A DNA stretch of 64,000 nucleotides, taken from positions 126,453,030-126,517,029 of the forward strand of contig CP136067.1 in assembly GCA_032622095.1 (NCBI GenBank), given 5' to 3'. The DNA comes from Siphonodentalium dalli (lineage: Eukaryota > Mollusca > Scaphopoda > Gadilida > Siphonodentaliidae). Of this stretch, positions 32,833-46,659 are shown in pieces. Below the pieces are notes generated by a model, which was not told the origin of the DNA, did no database searches, and saw only the letters and a program-made list of their open reading frames with translations. A program made the translations under genes and the position numbers. Position 1 is the stretch's first letter; the number at the start of each line of letters is the position of its first letter.

Positions 32833-33836
32833 ATAATTACGCTTAAGCGCAATTCGTGGTTATATGTAACAAAACACCCCTGGTGAATAAATAGGTTTCT
32901 CCATAACTTAGCATTAACTCCTATTGACATGTCACTTCTTGGTTTCATTGGTTTGGATGGGTAGGGAGCTAGCCCAACTTCTTTATCAAAATGGCTGACT
33001 CACAATAGTATCACCTTCTGTTTTAGTTGGAGCGATTCGTGATAGCATTATATTATCTTCGGTATATATTAGTTGGGGCTACTTGCAATAGCATTACTTT
33101 CTGTATTAGTCGGGGCGACATTGATTTTCTTCAATTTTCGAGTATACAGGCACACCATATGAGGGAAGTAAGCCCTCGTTGACACCACATTCACACTATA
33201 TGATCATGGAAATGCTATAGATTTGTGCAAGAGCTGCTGATTTAATAAGTAAAACTAGAGCTTCCGGACTGAGACACCAAAGCTCCAGTAATTACACACC
33301 ATTTTTTTGGACAGGGATGCTGATAATATGAAAATAGGGTTTTTTCCCCCTGATTCAAGTCAATAAGTAAACCATACAGTAATGCTCTAATTAATCGACT
33401 CCTTAACCACAGCAGAATTATGGATAACTTTTCAGGATTTAGTCGGAAATATGGCTTGTTGCCATTCTGCTGTGGTTAAGAAGTCGATTAAATAGAGCAT
33501 TACTGTATGAGGTAAGAAAGCCCTCATGCAGTGACACCGCATGTATGTATAGGATATTACCATAGTAAAGGCTAAAATCTGTGCAAAAATACATTAAAAA
33601 CATCAAACAAAACATTACTAGAGTTCCGGGAAGGCGACATCAATTCTTTGGATAGAGGGATGCTGATAATATGTAATTAGGGGATTCTCCTTGTTGAACA
33701 CATACTCACAGTTTGACTGTTGAGTACAGGTCAAAATTAGCCCAATGCTAATCTTGTGTTGCTAGGTGATACACCAGGTCATGCTAATAGTTTATGGTAG
33801 GTTAGATAGTAGTCATAATTACGCTTAAGCGCAATT
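32833..33836. repeat. 1-kb segment bounded by 22-bp direct repeats
   Basis: The same 22 bases, centred on TACGCTTAAGCGCAATT, occur at 32833-32854 and 33815-33836. Within lie two diverged copies of a roughly 200-bp block (about 33150-33350 and 33508-33690) that share AAGCCCTC, GACACC and AGGGATGCTGATAATATG. The second direct repeat stops a few bases before the satellite array. Confidence 0.65.
33377..33505. mobile_element. 129-bp MITE with 43-bp inverted repeats
   Basis: CAGTAATGCTCTAATTAATC at 33377 is matched by its inverse to 33505, with arms of about 43 bp to AGCAGAAT/ATTCTGCT. TA flanks both ends (33375-33376, 33506-33507), as in Tc1/mariner/pogo elements. It separates the two 200-bp blocks of the surrounding segment. 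Confidence 0.88.
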
Positions 33837-33838
33837 AA

Positions 33839-36800
33839 TAAAAATATTTGGGCACCTGAATGGGATTTTGGGCTCTAGTCAGGGGGGATATTTGTTTTTT
33901 TTAATGGTTAAATTGGTATATTTAACTTGAATTGGGCCATATGACCCATTATATGTATCTACTTCCAACACTTTTGTTGTTTGTGGATAGGTATGCATCT
34001 ATGCAAATGGTTTGCACAAAGTTTGGGCTCCTCAGTGGGTTTTAAGGGTATTGAGGCAGCCCAACACCCACAGCACCCATGATAAAACCATACAGCACCC
34101 GTGCCTATGAAAACATATTTCTGAGTCAGCCATCTCTCAGACTATACCCATTCTGTAAATGATTCCATATTTCACTCTAGAATATATAGAGGCAATGGGA
34201 AAAAAATATTTGGGCACCTGAATGGGATTTTGGGCTCTATTCAGGGGGGATATTTGGTTTTTTTAATGGTTAAATTGGTATATTTAACTGGAATTGGGTC
34301 CTGTAAAGGTATATACTTCTAGGTCTCCTAGTGTTTTTGGAAATATCTGCATCAGTATAAGAAGATTTGCAAAAGTTTGGGCTCCTTAGTGGGTTTTAAG
34401 GGTATGGAGACAGCCCAACACCCACAGCACCCATGACAATTCAAGTTAAATTGGTATATTTAACTTGAATTGGGCCATATGACCCATTATATGTATCTAC
34501 TTCCAACACTTTTGTTGTTTGTGGATAGGTATGCATCTATGCAAATGGTTTGCACAAAGTTTGGGCTCCTCAGTGGGTTTTAAGGGTATTGAGACAGCCC
34601 AACACCCACAGCACCCATGATAAAACCATACAGCACCCGTGCCTATGAAAACATATTTCTGAGTCAGCCATCTCTCAGACTATACCCATTCTGTAAATGA
34701 TTCCACATTTCACTCTACAATATATAGAGGCAATGGGGAAAAAATATATGGGCACCTGAATGGGATTTTGGGCTCTATTCAGGGGGGATATTTGGTTTTT
34801 TTAATGGTTAAATTGGTATATTTAACTGGAATTGGGTCCTGTAAAGGTATATACTTCTAGGTCTCCTAGTGTTTTTGGAAATATCTGCATCAGTATAAGA
34901 AGATTTGCAAAAGTTTGGGCTCCTTAGTGGGTTTTAAGGGTATGGAGACAGCCCAACACCCACAGCACCCATGACAATTCAAGTTAAATTGGTATATTTA
35001 ACTTGAATTGGGCCATATGACCCATTATATGTATCTACTTCCAACACTTTTGTTGTTTGTGGATAGGTATGCATCTATGCAAATGGTTTGCACTAAGTTT
35101 GGGCTCCTCAGTGGGTTTTAAGGGTATTGAGACAGCCCAACACCCACAGCACCCATGATAAAACCATACAGCACCCGTGCCTATGAAAACATATTTCTGA
35201 GTCAGCCATCTCTCAGACTATACCCATTCTGTAAATGATTCCACATTTCACTCTAGAATATATAGAGGCAATGGGGAAAAAATATTTGGGCACCTGAATG
35301 GGATTTTGGGCTCTATTCAGGGGGGATATTTGGTTTTTTTAATGGTTAAATTGGTATATTTAACTGGAATTGGGTCCTGTAAAGGTATATACTTCTAGGT
35401 CTCCTAGTGTTTTTTGGAAATATCTGCATCAGTATAAGAAGATTTGCAAAAGTTTGGGCTCCTTAGTGGGTTTTAAGGGTATGGAGACAGCCCAACACCC
35501 ACAGCACCCATGACAATTCAAGTTAAATTGGTATATTTAACTTGAATTGGGCCATATGACCCATTATATGTATCTACTTCCAACACTTTTGTTGTTTGTG
35601 GATAGATATGCATCTATGCAAATGGTTTGCACAAAGTTTGGGCTCATCAGTGGGTTTTAAGGGTATTGAGACAGCCCAACACCCACAGCACCCATGATAA
35701 AACCATACAGCACCCGTGCCTATGAAAACATATTTCTGAGTCAGCCATCTCTCAGACTATACCCATTCTGTAAATGATTCCACATTTCACTCTAGAATAT
35801 ATAGAGGCAATGGGAAAAAAATATTTGGGCACCTGAATGGGATTTTGGGCTCTATTCAGGGGGGATATTTGGTTTTTTTAATGGTTAAATTGGTATATTT
35901 AACTGGAATTGGGTCCTGTAAAGGTATATACTTCTAGGTCTCCTAGTGTTTTTGGAAATATCTGCATCAGTATAAGAAGATTTGCAAAAGTTTGGGCTCC
36001 TTAGTGGGTTTTAAGGGTATGGAGACAGCCCAACACCCACAGCACCCATGACAATTCAAGTTAAATTGGTATATTTAACTTGAATTGGGCCATATGACCC
36101 ATTATATGTATCTACTTCCAACACTTTTGTTGTTTGTGGATAGGTATGCATCTATGCAAATGGTTTGCACAAAGTTTGGGCTCCTCAGTGGGTTTTATGG
36201 GTATTGAGACAGCCCAACACCCACAGCACCCATGATAAAACCATACAGCACCCGTGCCTATGAAAACATATTTCTGAGTCAGTCATCTCTCAGACTATAC
36301 CCATTCTGTAAATGATTCCACATTTCACTCTAGAATATATAGAGGCAATGGGGACAAAATATTTGGGCACCTGAATGGGATTTTGGGCTCTATTCAGGGG
36401 GGATATTTGTTTTTTTTAATGGTTAAATTGGTATATTTAACTGGAATTGGGTCCTGTAAAGGTATATACTTCTAGGTCTCCTAGTGTTTTTGGAAATATC
36501 TGCATCAGTATAAGAAGATTTGCAAAAGTTTGGGCTCCTTAGTGGGTTTTAAGGGTATGGAGACAGCCCAACACCCACAGCACCCATGACAATTCAAGTT
36601 AAATTGGTATATTTAACTTGAATTGGGCCACATGACCCATTATATGTATCTACTTCCAACACTTTTGTTGTTTGTGGATAGGTATGCATCTGTGCAAATG
36701 GTTTGCACAAAGTTTGGGCTCCTCAGTGGGTTTTAAGGGTATTGAGACAGCCCAACACCCACAGCACCCATGATAAAACCACACAGCACCCGTGCCTATG

Positions 36801-39800
36801 AAAACATATTTCTGAGTCAGCCATCTCTCAGACTATACCCATTCTGTAAATGATTCCACATTTCACTCTAGAATATATAGAGGCAATGGGGACAAAATAT
36901 TTGGGCACCTGAATGGGATTTTGGGCTCTATTCAGGGGGGATATTTGTTTTTTTTAATGGTTAAATTGGTATATTTAACTGGAATTGGGTCCTGTAAAGG
37001 TATATACTTCTAGGTCTCCTAGTGTTTTTGGAAATATCTGCATCAGTATAAGAAGATTTGCAAAAGTTTGGGCTCCTTAGTGGGTTTTAAGGGTATGGAG
37101 ACAGCCCAACACCCACAGCACCCATGACAATTCAAGTTAAATTGGTATATTTAACTTGAATTGGGCCATATGACCCATTATATGTATCTACTTCCAACAC
37201 TTTTGTTGTTTGTGGATAGGTATGCATCTATGCAAATGGTTTGCACAAAGTTTGGGCTCCTCAGTGGGTTTTAAGGGTATTGAGACAGCCCAACACCCAC
37301 AGCACCCATGATAAAACCATACAGCACCCGTGCCTATGAAAACATATTTCTGAGTCAGCCATCTCTCAGACTATACCCATTCTGTAAATGATTCCACATT
37401 TCACTCTAGAATATATAGAGGCAATGGGAAAAAAATATTTGGGCACCTGAATGGGATTTTGGGCTCTATTCAGGGGGGATATTTGGTTTTTTTAATGGTT
37501 AAATGGGTATATTTAACTGGAATTGGGTCCTGTAAAGGTATATACTTCTAGGTCTCCTAGTGTTTTTGGAAATATCTGCATCAGTATAAGAAGATTTGCA
37601 AAAGTTTGGGCTCCTTAGTGGGTTTTAAGGGTATGGAGACAGCCCAACACCCTCAGCACCCATGACAATTCAAGTTAAATTGGTATATTTAACTTGAATT
37701 GGGCCATATGACCCATTATATGTATCTACTTCCAACACTTTTGTTGTTTGTGGATAGGTATGCATCTATGCAAATGGTTTGCACAAAGTTTGGGCTCCTC
37801 AGTGGGTTTTAAGGGTATTGAGACAGCCCAACACCCACAGCACCCATGATAAAACCATACAGCACCCGTGCCTATGAAAACATATTTCTGAGTCAGCCAT
37901 CTCTCAGACTATACCCATTCTGTAAATGATTCCACATTTCACTCTAGAATATATAGAGGCAATGGGGACAAAATATTTGGGCACCTGAATGGGATTTTGG
38001 GCTCTATTCAGGGGGGATATTTGTTTTTTTTAATGGTTAAATTGGTATATTTAACTTGAATTGGGCCATATGACCCATTATATGTATCTACTTCCAACAC
38101 TTTTGTTGTTTGTGGATAGGTATGCATCTATGCAAATGGTTTGCACAAAGTTTGGGCTCCTCAGTGGGTTTTAAGGGTATTGAGGCAGCCCAACACCCAC
38201 AGCACCCATGATAAAACCATACAGCACCCGTGCCTATGAAAACATATTTCTGAGTCAGCCATCTCTCAGACTATACCCATTCTGTAAATGATTCCATATT
38301 TCACTCTAGAATATATAGAGGCAATGGGAAAAAAATATTTGGGCACCTGAATGGGATTTTGGGCTCTATTCAGGGGGGATATTTGGTTTTTTTAATGGTT
38401 AAATTGGTATATTTAACTGGAATTGGGTCCTGTAAAGGTATATACTTCTAGGTCTCCTAGTGTTTTTGGAAATATCTGCATCAGTATAAGAAGATTTGCA
38501 AAAGTTTGGGCTCCTTAGTGGGTTTTAAGGGTATGGAGACAGCCCAACACCCACAGCACCCATGACAATTCAAGTTAAATTGGTATATTTAACTTGAATT
38601 GGGCCATATGACCCATTATATGTATCTACTTCCAACACTTTTGTTGTTTGTGGATAGGTATGCATCTATGCAAATGGTTTGCACAAAGTTTGGGCTCCTC
38701 AGTGGGTTTTAAGGGTATTGAGACAGCCCAACACCCACAGCACCCATGATAAAACCATACAGCACCCGTGCCTATGAAAACATATTTCTGAGTCAGCCAT
38801 CTCTCAGACTATACCCATTCTGTAAATGATTCCACATTTCACTCTACAATATATAGAGGCAATGGGGAAAAAATATATGGGCACCTGAATGGGATTTTGG
38901 GCTCTATTCAGGGGGGATATTTGTTTTTTTTAATGGTTAAATTGGTATATTTAACTGGAATTGGGTCCTGTAAAGGTATATACTTCTAGGTCTCCTAGTG
39001 TTTTTGGAAATATCTGCATCAGTATAAGAAGATTTGCAAAAGTTTGGGCTCCTTAGTGGGTTTTAAGGGTATGGAGACAGCCCAACACCCACAGCACCCA
39101 TGACAATTCAAGTTAAATTGGTATATTTAACTTGAATTGGGCCATATGACCCATTATATGTATCTACTTCCAACACTTTTGTTGTTTGTGGATAGGTATG
39201 CATCTATGCAAATGGTTTGCACTAAGTTTGGGCTCCTCAGTGGGTTTTAAGGGTATTGAGACAGCCCAACACCCACAGCACCCATGATAAAACCATACAG
39301 CACCCGTGCCTATGAAAACATATTTCTGAGTCAGCCATCTCTCAGACTATACCCATTCTGTAAATGATTCCACATTTCACTCTAGAATATATAGAGGCAA
39401 TGGGGAAAAAATATTTGGGCACCTGAATGGGATTTTGGGCTCTATTCAGGGGGGATATTTGGTTTTTTTAATGGTTAAATTGGTATATTTAACTGGAATT
39501 GGGTCCTGTAAAGGTATATACTTCTAGGTCTCCTAGTGTTTTTTGGAAATATCTGCATCAGTATAAGAAGATTTGCAAAAGTTTGGGCTCCTTAGTGGGT
39601 TTTAAGGGTATGGAGACAGCCCAACACCCACAGCACCCATGACAATTCAAGTTAAATTGGTATATTTAACTTGAATTGGGCCATATGACCCATTATATGT
39701 ATCTACTTCCAACACTTTTGTTGTTTGTGGATAGATATGCATCTATGCAAATGGTTTGCACAAAGTTTGGGCTCATCAGTGGGTTTTAAGGGTATTGAGA

Positions 39801-42800
39801 CAGCCCAACACCCACAGCACCCATGATAAAACCATACAGCACCCGTGCCTATGAAAACATATTTCTGAGTCAGCCATCTCTCAGACTATACCCATTCTGT
39901 AAATGATTCCACATTTCACTCTAGAATATATAGAGGCAATGGGAAAAAAATATTTGGGCACCTGAATGGGATTTTGGGCTCTATTCAGGGGGGATATTTG
40001 GTTTTTTTAATGGTTAAATTGGTATATTTAACTGGAATTGGGTCCTGTAAAGGTATATACTTCTAGGTCTCCTAGTGTTTTTGGAAATATCTGCATCAGT
40101 ATAAGAAGATTTGCAAAAGTTTGGGCTCCTTAGTGGGTTTTAAGGGTATGGAGACAGCCCAACACCCACAGCACCCATGACAATTCAAGTTAAATTGGTA
40201 TATTTAACTTGAATTGGGCCATATGACCCATTATATGTATCTACTTCCAACACTTTTGTTGTTTGTGGATAGGTATGCATCTATGCAAATGGTTTGCACA
40301 AAGTTTGGGCTCCTCAGTGGGTTTTAAGGGTATTGAGACAGCCCAACACCCACAGCACCCATGATAAAACCATACAGCACCCGTGCCTATGAAAACATAT
40401 TTCTGAGTCAGTCATCTCTCAGACTATACCCATTCTGTAAATGATTCCACATTTCACTCTAGAATATATAGAGGCAATGGGGACAAAATATTTGGGCACC
40501 TGAATGGGATTTTGGGCTCTATTCAGGGGGGATATTTGTTTTTTTTAATGGTTAAATTGGTATATTTAACTGGAATTGGGTCCTGTAAAGGTATATACTT
40601 CTAGGTCTCCTAGTGTTTTTGGAAATATCTGCATCAGTATAAGAAGATTTGCAAAAGTTTGGGCTCCTTAGTGGGTTTTAAGGGTATGGAGACAGCCCAA
40701 CACCCACAGCACCCATGACAATTCAAGTTAAATTGGTATATTTAACTTGAATTGGGCCACATGACCCATTATATGTATCTACTTCCAACACTTTTGTTGT
40801 TTGTGGATAGGTATGCATCTATGCAAATGGTTTGCACAAAGTTTGGGCTCCTCAGTGGGTTTTAAGGGTATTGAGACAGCCCAACACCCACAGCACCCAT
40901 GATAAAACCACACAGCACCCGTGCCTATGAAAACATATTTCTGAGTCAGCCATCTCTCAGACTATACCCATTCTGTAAATGATTCCACATTTCACTCTAG
41001 AATATATAGAGGCAATGGGGACAAAATATTTGGGCACCTGAATGGGATTTTGGGCTCTATTCAGGGGGGATATTTGTTTTTTTTAATGGTTAAATTGGTA
41101 TATTTAACTGGAATTGGGTCCTGTAAAGGTATATACTTCTAGGTCTCCTAGTGTTTTTGGAAATATCTGCATCAGTATAAGAAGATTTGCAAAAGTTTGG
41201 GCTCCTTAGTGGGTTTTAAGGGTATGGAGACAGCCCAACACCCACAGCACCCATGACAATTCAAGTTAAATTGGTATATTTAACTTGAATTGGGCCATAT
41301 GACCCATTATATGTATCTACTTCCAACACTTTTGTTGTTTGTGGATAGGTATGCATCTATGCAAATGGTTTGCACAAAGTTTGGGCTCCTCAGTGGGTTT
41401 TAAGGGTATTGAGACAGCCCAACACCCACAGCACCCATGATAAAACCATACAGCACCCGTGCCTATGAAAACATATTTCTGAGTCAGCCATCTCTCAGAC
41501 TATACCCATTCTGTAAATGATTCCACATTTCACTCTAGAATATATAGAGGCAATGGGAAAAAAATATTTGGGCACCTGAATGGGATTTTGGGCTCTATTC
41601 AGGGGGGATATTTGGTTTTTTTAATGGTTAAATGGGTATATTTAACTGGAATTGGGTCCTGTAAAGGTATATACTTCTAGGTCTCCTAGTGTTTTTGGAA
41701 ATATCTGCATCAGTATAAGAAGATTTGCAAAAGTTTGGGCTCCTTAGTGGGTTTTAAGGGTATGGAGACAGCCCAACACCCTCAGCACCCATGACAATTC
41801 AAGTTAAATTGGTATATTTAACTTGAATTGGGCCATATGACCCATTATATGTATCTACTTCCAACACTTTTGTTGTTTGTGGATAGGTATGCATCTATGC
41901 AAATGGTTTGCACAAAGTTTGGGCTCCTCAGTGGGTTTTAAGGGTATTGAGACAGCCCAACACCCACAGCACCCATGATAAAACCATACAGCACCCGTGC
42001 CTATGAAAACATATTTCTGAGTCAGCCATCTCTCAGACTATACCCATTCTGTAAATGATTCCACATTTCACTCTAGAATATATAGAGGCAATGGGGACAA
42101 AATATTTGGGCACCTGAATGGGATTTTGGGCTCTATTCAGGGGGGATATTTGTTTTTTTTAATGGTTAAATTGGTATATTTAACTGGAATTGGGTCCTGT
42201 AAAGGTATATACTTCTAGGTCTCCTAGTGTTTTTGGAAATATCTGCATCAGTATAAGAAGATTTGCAAAAGTTTGGGCTCCTTAGTGGGTTTTAAGGGTA
42301 TGGAGACAGCCCAACACCCACAGCACCCATGACAATTCAAGTTAAATTGGTATATTTAACTTGAATTGGGCCATATGACCCATTATATGTATCTACTTCC
42401 AACACTTTTGATGTTTGTGGATAGGTATGCATCTATGCAAATGGTTTGCACAAAGTTTGGGCTCCTCAGTGGGTTTTAAGGGTATTGAGACAGCCCAACA
42501 CCCACAGCACCCATGATAAAACCATACAGCACCCGTGCCTATGAAAACATATTTCTGAGTCAGCCATCTCTCAGACTATACCCATTCTGTAAATGATTCC
42601 ACATTTCACTCTAGAATATATAGAATCAATGGGAAAAAAATATTTGGGCACCTGAATGGGATTTTGGGCTCTATTCAGGGGGGATATTTGGTTTTTTTAA
42701 TGGTTAAATTGGTATATTTAACTGGAATTGGGTCCTGTAAAGGTATATACTTCTAGGTCTCCTAGTGTTTTTGGAAATATCTGCATCAGTATAAGAAGAT

Positions 42801-44984
42801 TTGCAAAAGTTTGGGCTCCTTAGTGGGTTTTAAGGGTATGGAGACAGCCCAACACCCACAGCACCCATGACAATTCAAGTTAAATTGGTATATTTAACTT
42901 GAGTTGGGCCATATGACCCATTATATGTATCTACTTCCAACTTTTTTGTTGTTTGTGGATAGGTATGCATCTATGCAAATGGTTTGCACAAAGTTTGGGC
43001 TCCTCAGTGGGTTTTGAAGGGTATTGAGACAGCCCAACACCCACAGCACCCATGACAATTCAAGTTAAATTGGTATATTTAACTTGAATTGGGCCATATG
43101 ACCCATTATATGTATCTACTTCCAACATTTTTGTTGTTTGTGGATAGGTATGCATCTATGCAAATGGTTTGCACAAAGTTTGGGCTCCTCAGTGGGTTTT
43201 AAGGGTATTGAGACAGCCCAACACCCACAGCACCCATGATAAAACCATACAGCACCCGTGCCTATGAAAACATATTTCTGAGTCAGCCATCTCTCAGACT
43301 ATACCCATTCTGTAAATGATTCCACATTTTACTCTAGAATATATAGAGGCAATGGGGAAAAAATATATGGGCACCTGAATGGGATTTTGGGTTCTATTCA
43401 GGGGGGATATTTGTTTTTTTTAATGGTTAAATTGGTATATTTAACTGGAATTGGGTCCTGTAAAGGTATATACTTCTAGGTCTCCTAGTGTTTTTGGAAA
43501 TATCTGCATCAGTATAAGAAGATTTGCAAACGTTTGGGCTCCTTAGTGGGTTTTAAGGGTATGGAGACAGCCCAACACCCACAGCACCCATGACAATTCA
43601 AGTTAAATTGGTATATTTAACTTGAATTGGGCCATATGACCCATTATATGTATCTACTTCCAACACTTTTGTTGTTTGTGGATAGGTATGCATCTATGCA
43701 AATGGTTTGCACAAAGTTTGGGCTCCTCAGTGGGTTTTAAGGGTATTGAGACAGCCCAACACCCACAGCACCCATGATAAAACCATACAGCACCCGTGCC
43801 TATGAAAACATATTTCTGAGTCAGCCATCTCTCAGACTATACCCATTCTGTAAATGATTCCACATTTCACTCTAGAATATATAGAGGCAATGGGAAAAAA
43901 ATATTTGGGCACCTGAATGGGATTTTGGGCTCTATTCAGGGGGGATATTTGTTTTTTTTAATGGTTAAATTGGTATATTTAACTGGAATTGGGTCCTGTA
44001 AAGGTATATACTTCTAGGTCTCCTAGTGTATTTGGAAATATCTGCATCAGTATAAGAAGATTTGCAAAAGTTTGGGCTCCTTAGTGGGTTTTAAGGGTAT
44101 GGATACAGCCCAACACCCACAGCACCCATGACAATTCAAGTTAAATTGGTATATTTAACTTGAATTGGGCCATATGACCCATTATATGTATCTACTTCCA
44201 ACACTTTTGTTGTTTGTGGATAGGTATGCATCTATGCAAATGGTTTGCACAAAGTTTGGGCTCCTCAGTGGGTTTTAAGGGTATTGAGACAGCCCAACAC
44301 CCACAGCACGCATGATAAAACCATACAGCACCCGTGCCTATGAAAACATATTTCTGAGTCAGCCATCTCTCAGACTATACCCATTCTGTAAATGATTCCA
44401 CATTTCACTCTACAATATATAGAGGCAATGGGGAAAAAATATATGGGCACCTGAATGGGATTTTGGGCTCTATTCAGGGGGGATATTTGTTTTTTTTAAT
44501 GGTTAAATTGGTATATTTAACTGGAATTGGGTCCTGTAAAGGTATATACTTCTAGGTCTCCTAGTGTTTTTGGAAATATCTGCATCAGTATAAGAAGATT
44601 TGCAAAAGTTTGGGCTCCTTAGTGGGTTTTAAGGGTATGGAGACAGCCCAACACCCACAGCACCCATGACAATTCAAGTTAAATTGGTATATTTAACTTG
44701 AATTGGGCCATATGACCCATTATATATATCTACTTCCAACACTTTTGTTGTTTGTGGATAGGTATGCATCTATGCAAATGGTTTGCATAAAGTTTGGGCT
44801 CTTCAGTGGGTTTTAAGGGTATTGAGACAGCCCAACACCCACAGCACCCATGATTAAACCATACAGCACCCGTGCCTATGAAAACATATTTCTGAGTCAG
44901 CCATCTCTCAGACTATACCCATTCTGTAAATGATTCCACATTTCACTCTAGAATATATAGAGGCAATGGGAAACAAATATTTGG
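33839..44984 (+). repeat. Satellite array, 538-bp higher-order unit
   Basis: The landmark GGCACCTGAATGGG recurs at 33851, 34213, 34751, 35289, 35828, 36366, 36904, 37442, 37980, 38342, 38880, 39418, 39957, 40495, 41033, 41571, 42109, 42647, 43370, 43908, 44446 and 44984. Spacing is 538 or 539 except 362 (33851 and 37980) and 723 (42647). Each 538-bp unit joins a 362-bp part and a 176-bp part. The latter is a diverged relative of part of the former, since both end in TTTGGGCTCC...CCAACACCCACAGCACCCATGA. The 33851-37979 and 37980-42108 blocks are both 4,129 bp and nearly identical. No ORF of 60 codons occurs. Confidence 0.97.
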
Positions 44985-46640
44985 GCACCTGAATGGGATT
45001 TTGGGCTCTATTCAGGGGGGATATTTGGTTTTTTTTAAAGTTAAATTGGTATAGTTAACGTGAATTGTGACCCATTATAGATTTCTACTTCCTGTACTTT
45101 TAGTGTTTCATCTGTATAAGAATATGTGCAAAAGTTTGGGCTCCTCAGTGGTTTTTAGGAGATGGTGACAGCCCAACACCCACGGCACCCATGATGAAAC
45201 CATACAGCGGCTATGAAAATATATTTCTGGGTCAGTGTTCTCTCAGACTATACCTATTCTGAAAATTAATCCAGTTTACTTCAGAATATATGTAGGCAAT
45301 GGTAAAACAATTCTTTGGGCACCTGAATGGTATTTTGGGCTCTGGTCAGGGGGAGGGGAATATTTGGGTTTTTTAATAGTTAAGTTGGTATATTTAACTT
45401 GAATTGTGACCCATTATAGATATAAACTTCAAGTACTTTTAGTGTTTTTGGAAATATATTCATCTGTTTAAGAAGATGTGCAAAAGTTTGGGCTCCTCAG
45501 TGGGTTTTAAGGGTGTGGTGACAACCCAACACCCACGGCACCCATGATGAAACCATACAGCACCCGTGCCTATAAAATCATTTTTCTGGGTCTCAGACTA
45601 TGCCCATTCTGAAAATGATATATTTTGGCACCTGGAAGTTATTTTGGGCTCTGGTCAAGGGGAGTGGAATATTAGGAATTTTAATAGTCAAGTTGGTATA
45701 TTTAACTTATATTGTGCCATTATTGATTTCTACATCCAGGGCTTTTAGTGTTATTGAATAGGTAAGCACCTATATAAATGATTTCCCGTATTGGATTTAA
45801 GAGTATGGAGCCAGCCCACAGCACCCATGGTAAACCATACAGCATCTGTGCCTATAGAATCATATTTTGGGGTCAGTGTTCAATCAGACAACACTCATTT
45901 ATGAAACATGATTCCACATATGACTTTAGAGTATAGGCAGGCGATCAACAGAAAATATTTTGTTACCTGGAAGGGAATTTGGGCGAGGGGAGAGGAATAT
46001 TTGTGTTTTTAATTGCCATATTGGTATTTTAGGCTTAGGAATCAGTCCAACACCCATACCACCCATGATAAAACATATGGCACTGGTACCTATAAAATAA
46101 TATTTTGGGGTCAGTGTTATCTGAGACACCGAAAAAAAAAAATATTTGGGCACCTGGAAGTGATTTTGGGCTATGGGGGAGGTGAATATTTGTGTTTAAT
46201 AGTCAAATGGATAATTTTAACTTGAATTGGGCCCAGTAACCCATTTAATGTTTGGGCACGTTGAAGGGATTTTGGGCTCAGGTGAGGTGAATATTTGTGT
46301 TTAAAGTCGATTGGGTATTTTTTAACTTGAATTGGGCCCAGTACCCATTAATTTGTTAATGGATAGATCTGCATCTGCATAAAATATTTACTGAAGTTTG
46401 AGCTCCTGGTTGGGATTGAAGGGCACGGAGCTGGCCCAACACCTGCAGCACCCATGATAAATCCAATGGACCATGCAACACCTGTGCTTATGAAATAATA
46501 TTTTGGGGTCAGTCTCAGACTCTACTCATTCTGAAAATGATTCCACATTTGACTTTAGAATATAGGCAGGCACTGAACAAAACAATTGGGCCACATGAAA
46601 TGGATTTTGGTCTCAGTGGGGAGGTGAATATTTGTTTGTT
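44985..46640 (+). repeat. Degenerate edge of the satellite array
   Basis: The same motifs (TTTGGGCACCTG, GCCCAACACC, GGTATATTTAACTTGAATTG) continue with growing divergence and unit lengths of about 330 bp and shorter. Confidence 0.88.
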
Positions 46641-46659
46641 CATGGTCTAATTGGTATTA

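Noticed and set aside
32833-33836. 22-bp direct repeats as a target-site duplication
   Set aside because: Too long for known transposon duplications and no terminal inverted repeats lie inside them; kept only as an observation.
33839-44984. Regularly spaced repeats, CRISPR-like at first glance
   Set aside because: Units are 538 bp with no unique spacers, in a eukaryotic context. It is a satellite.
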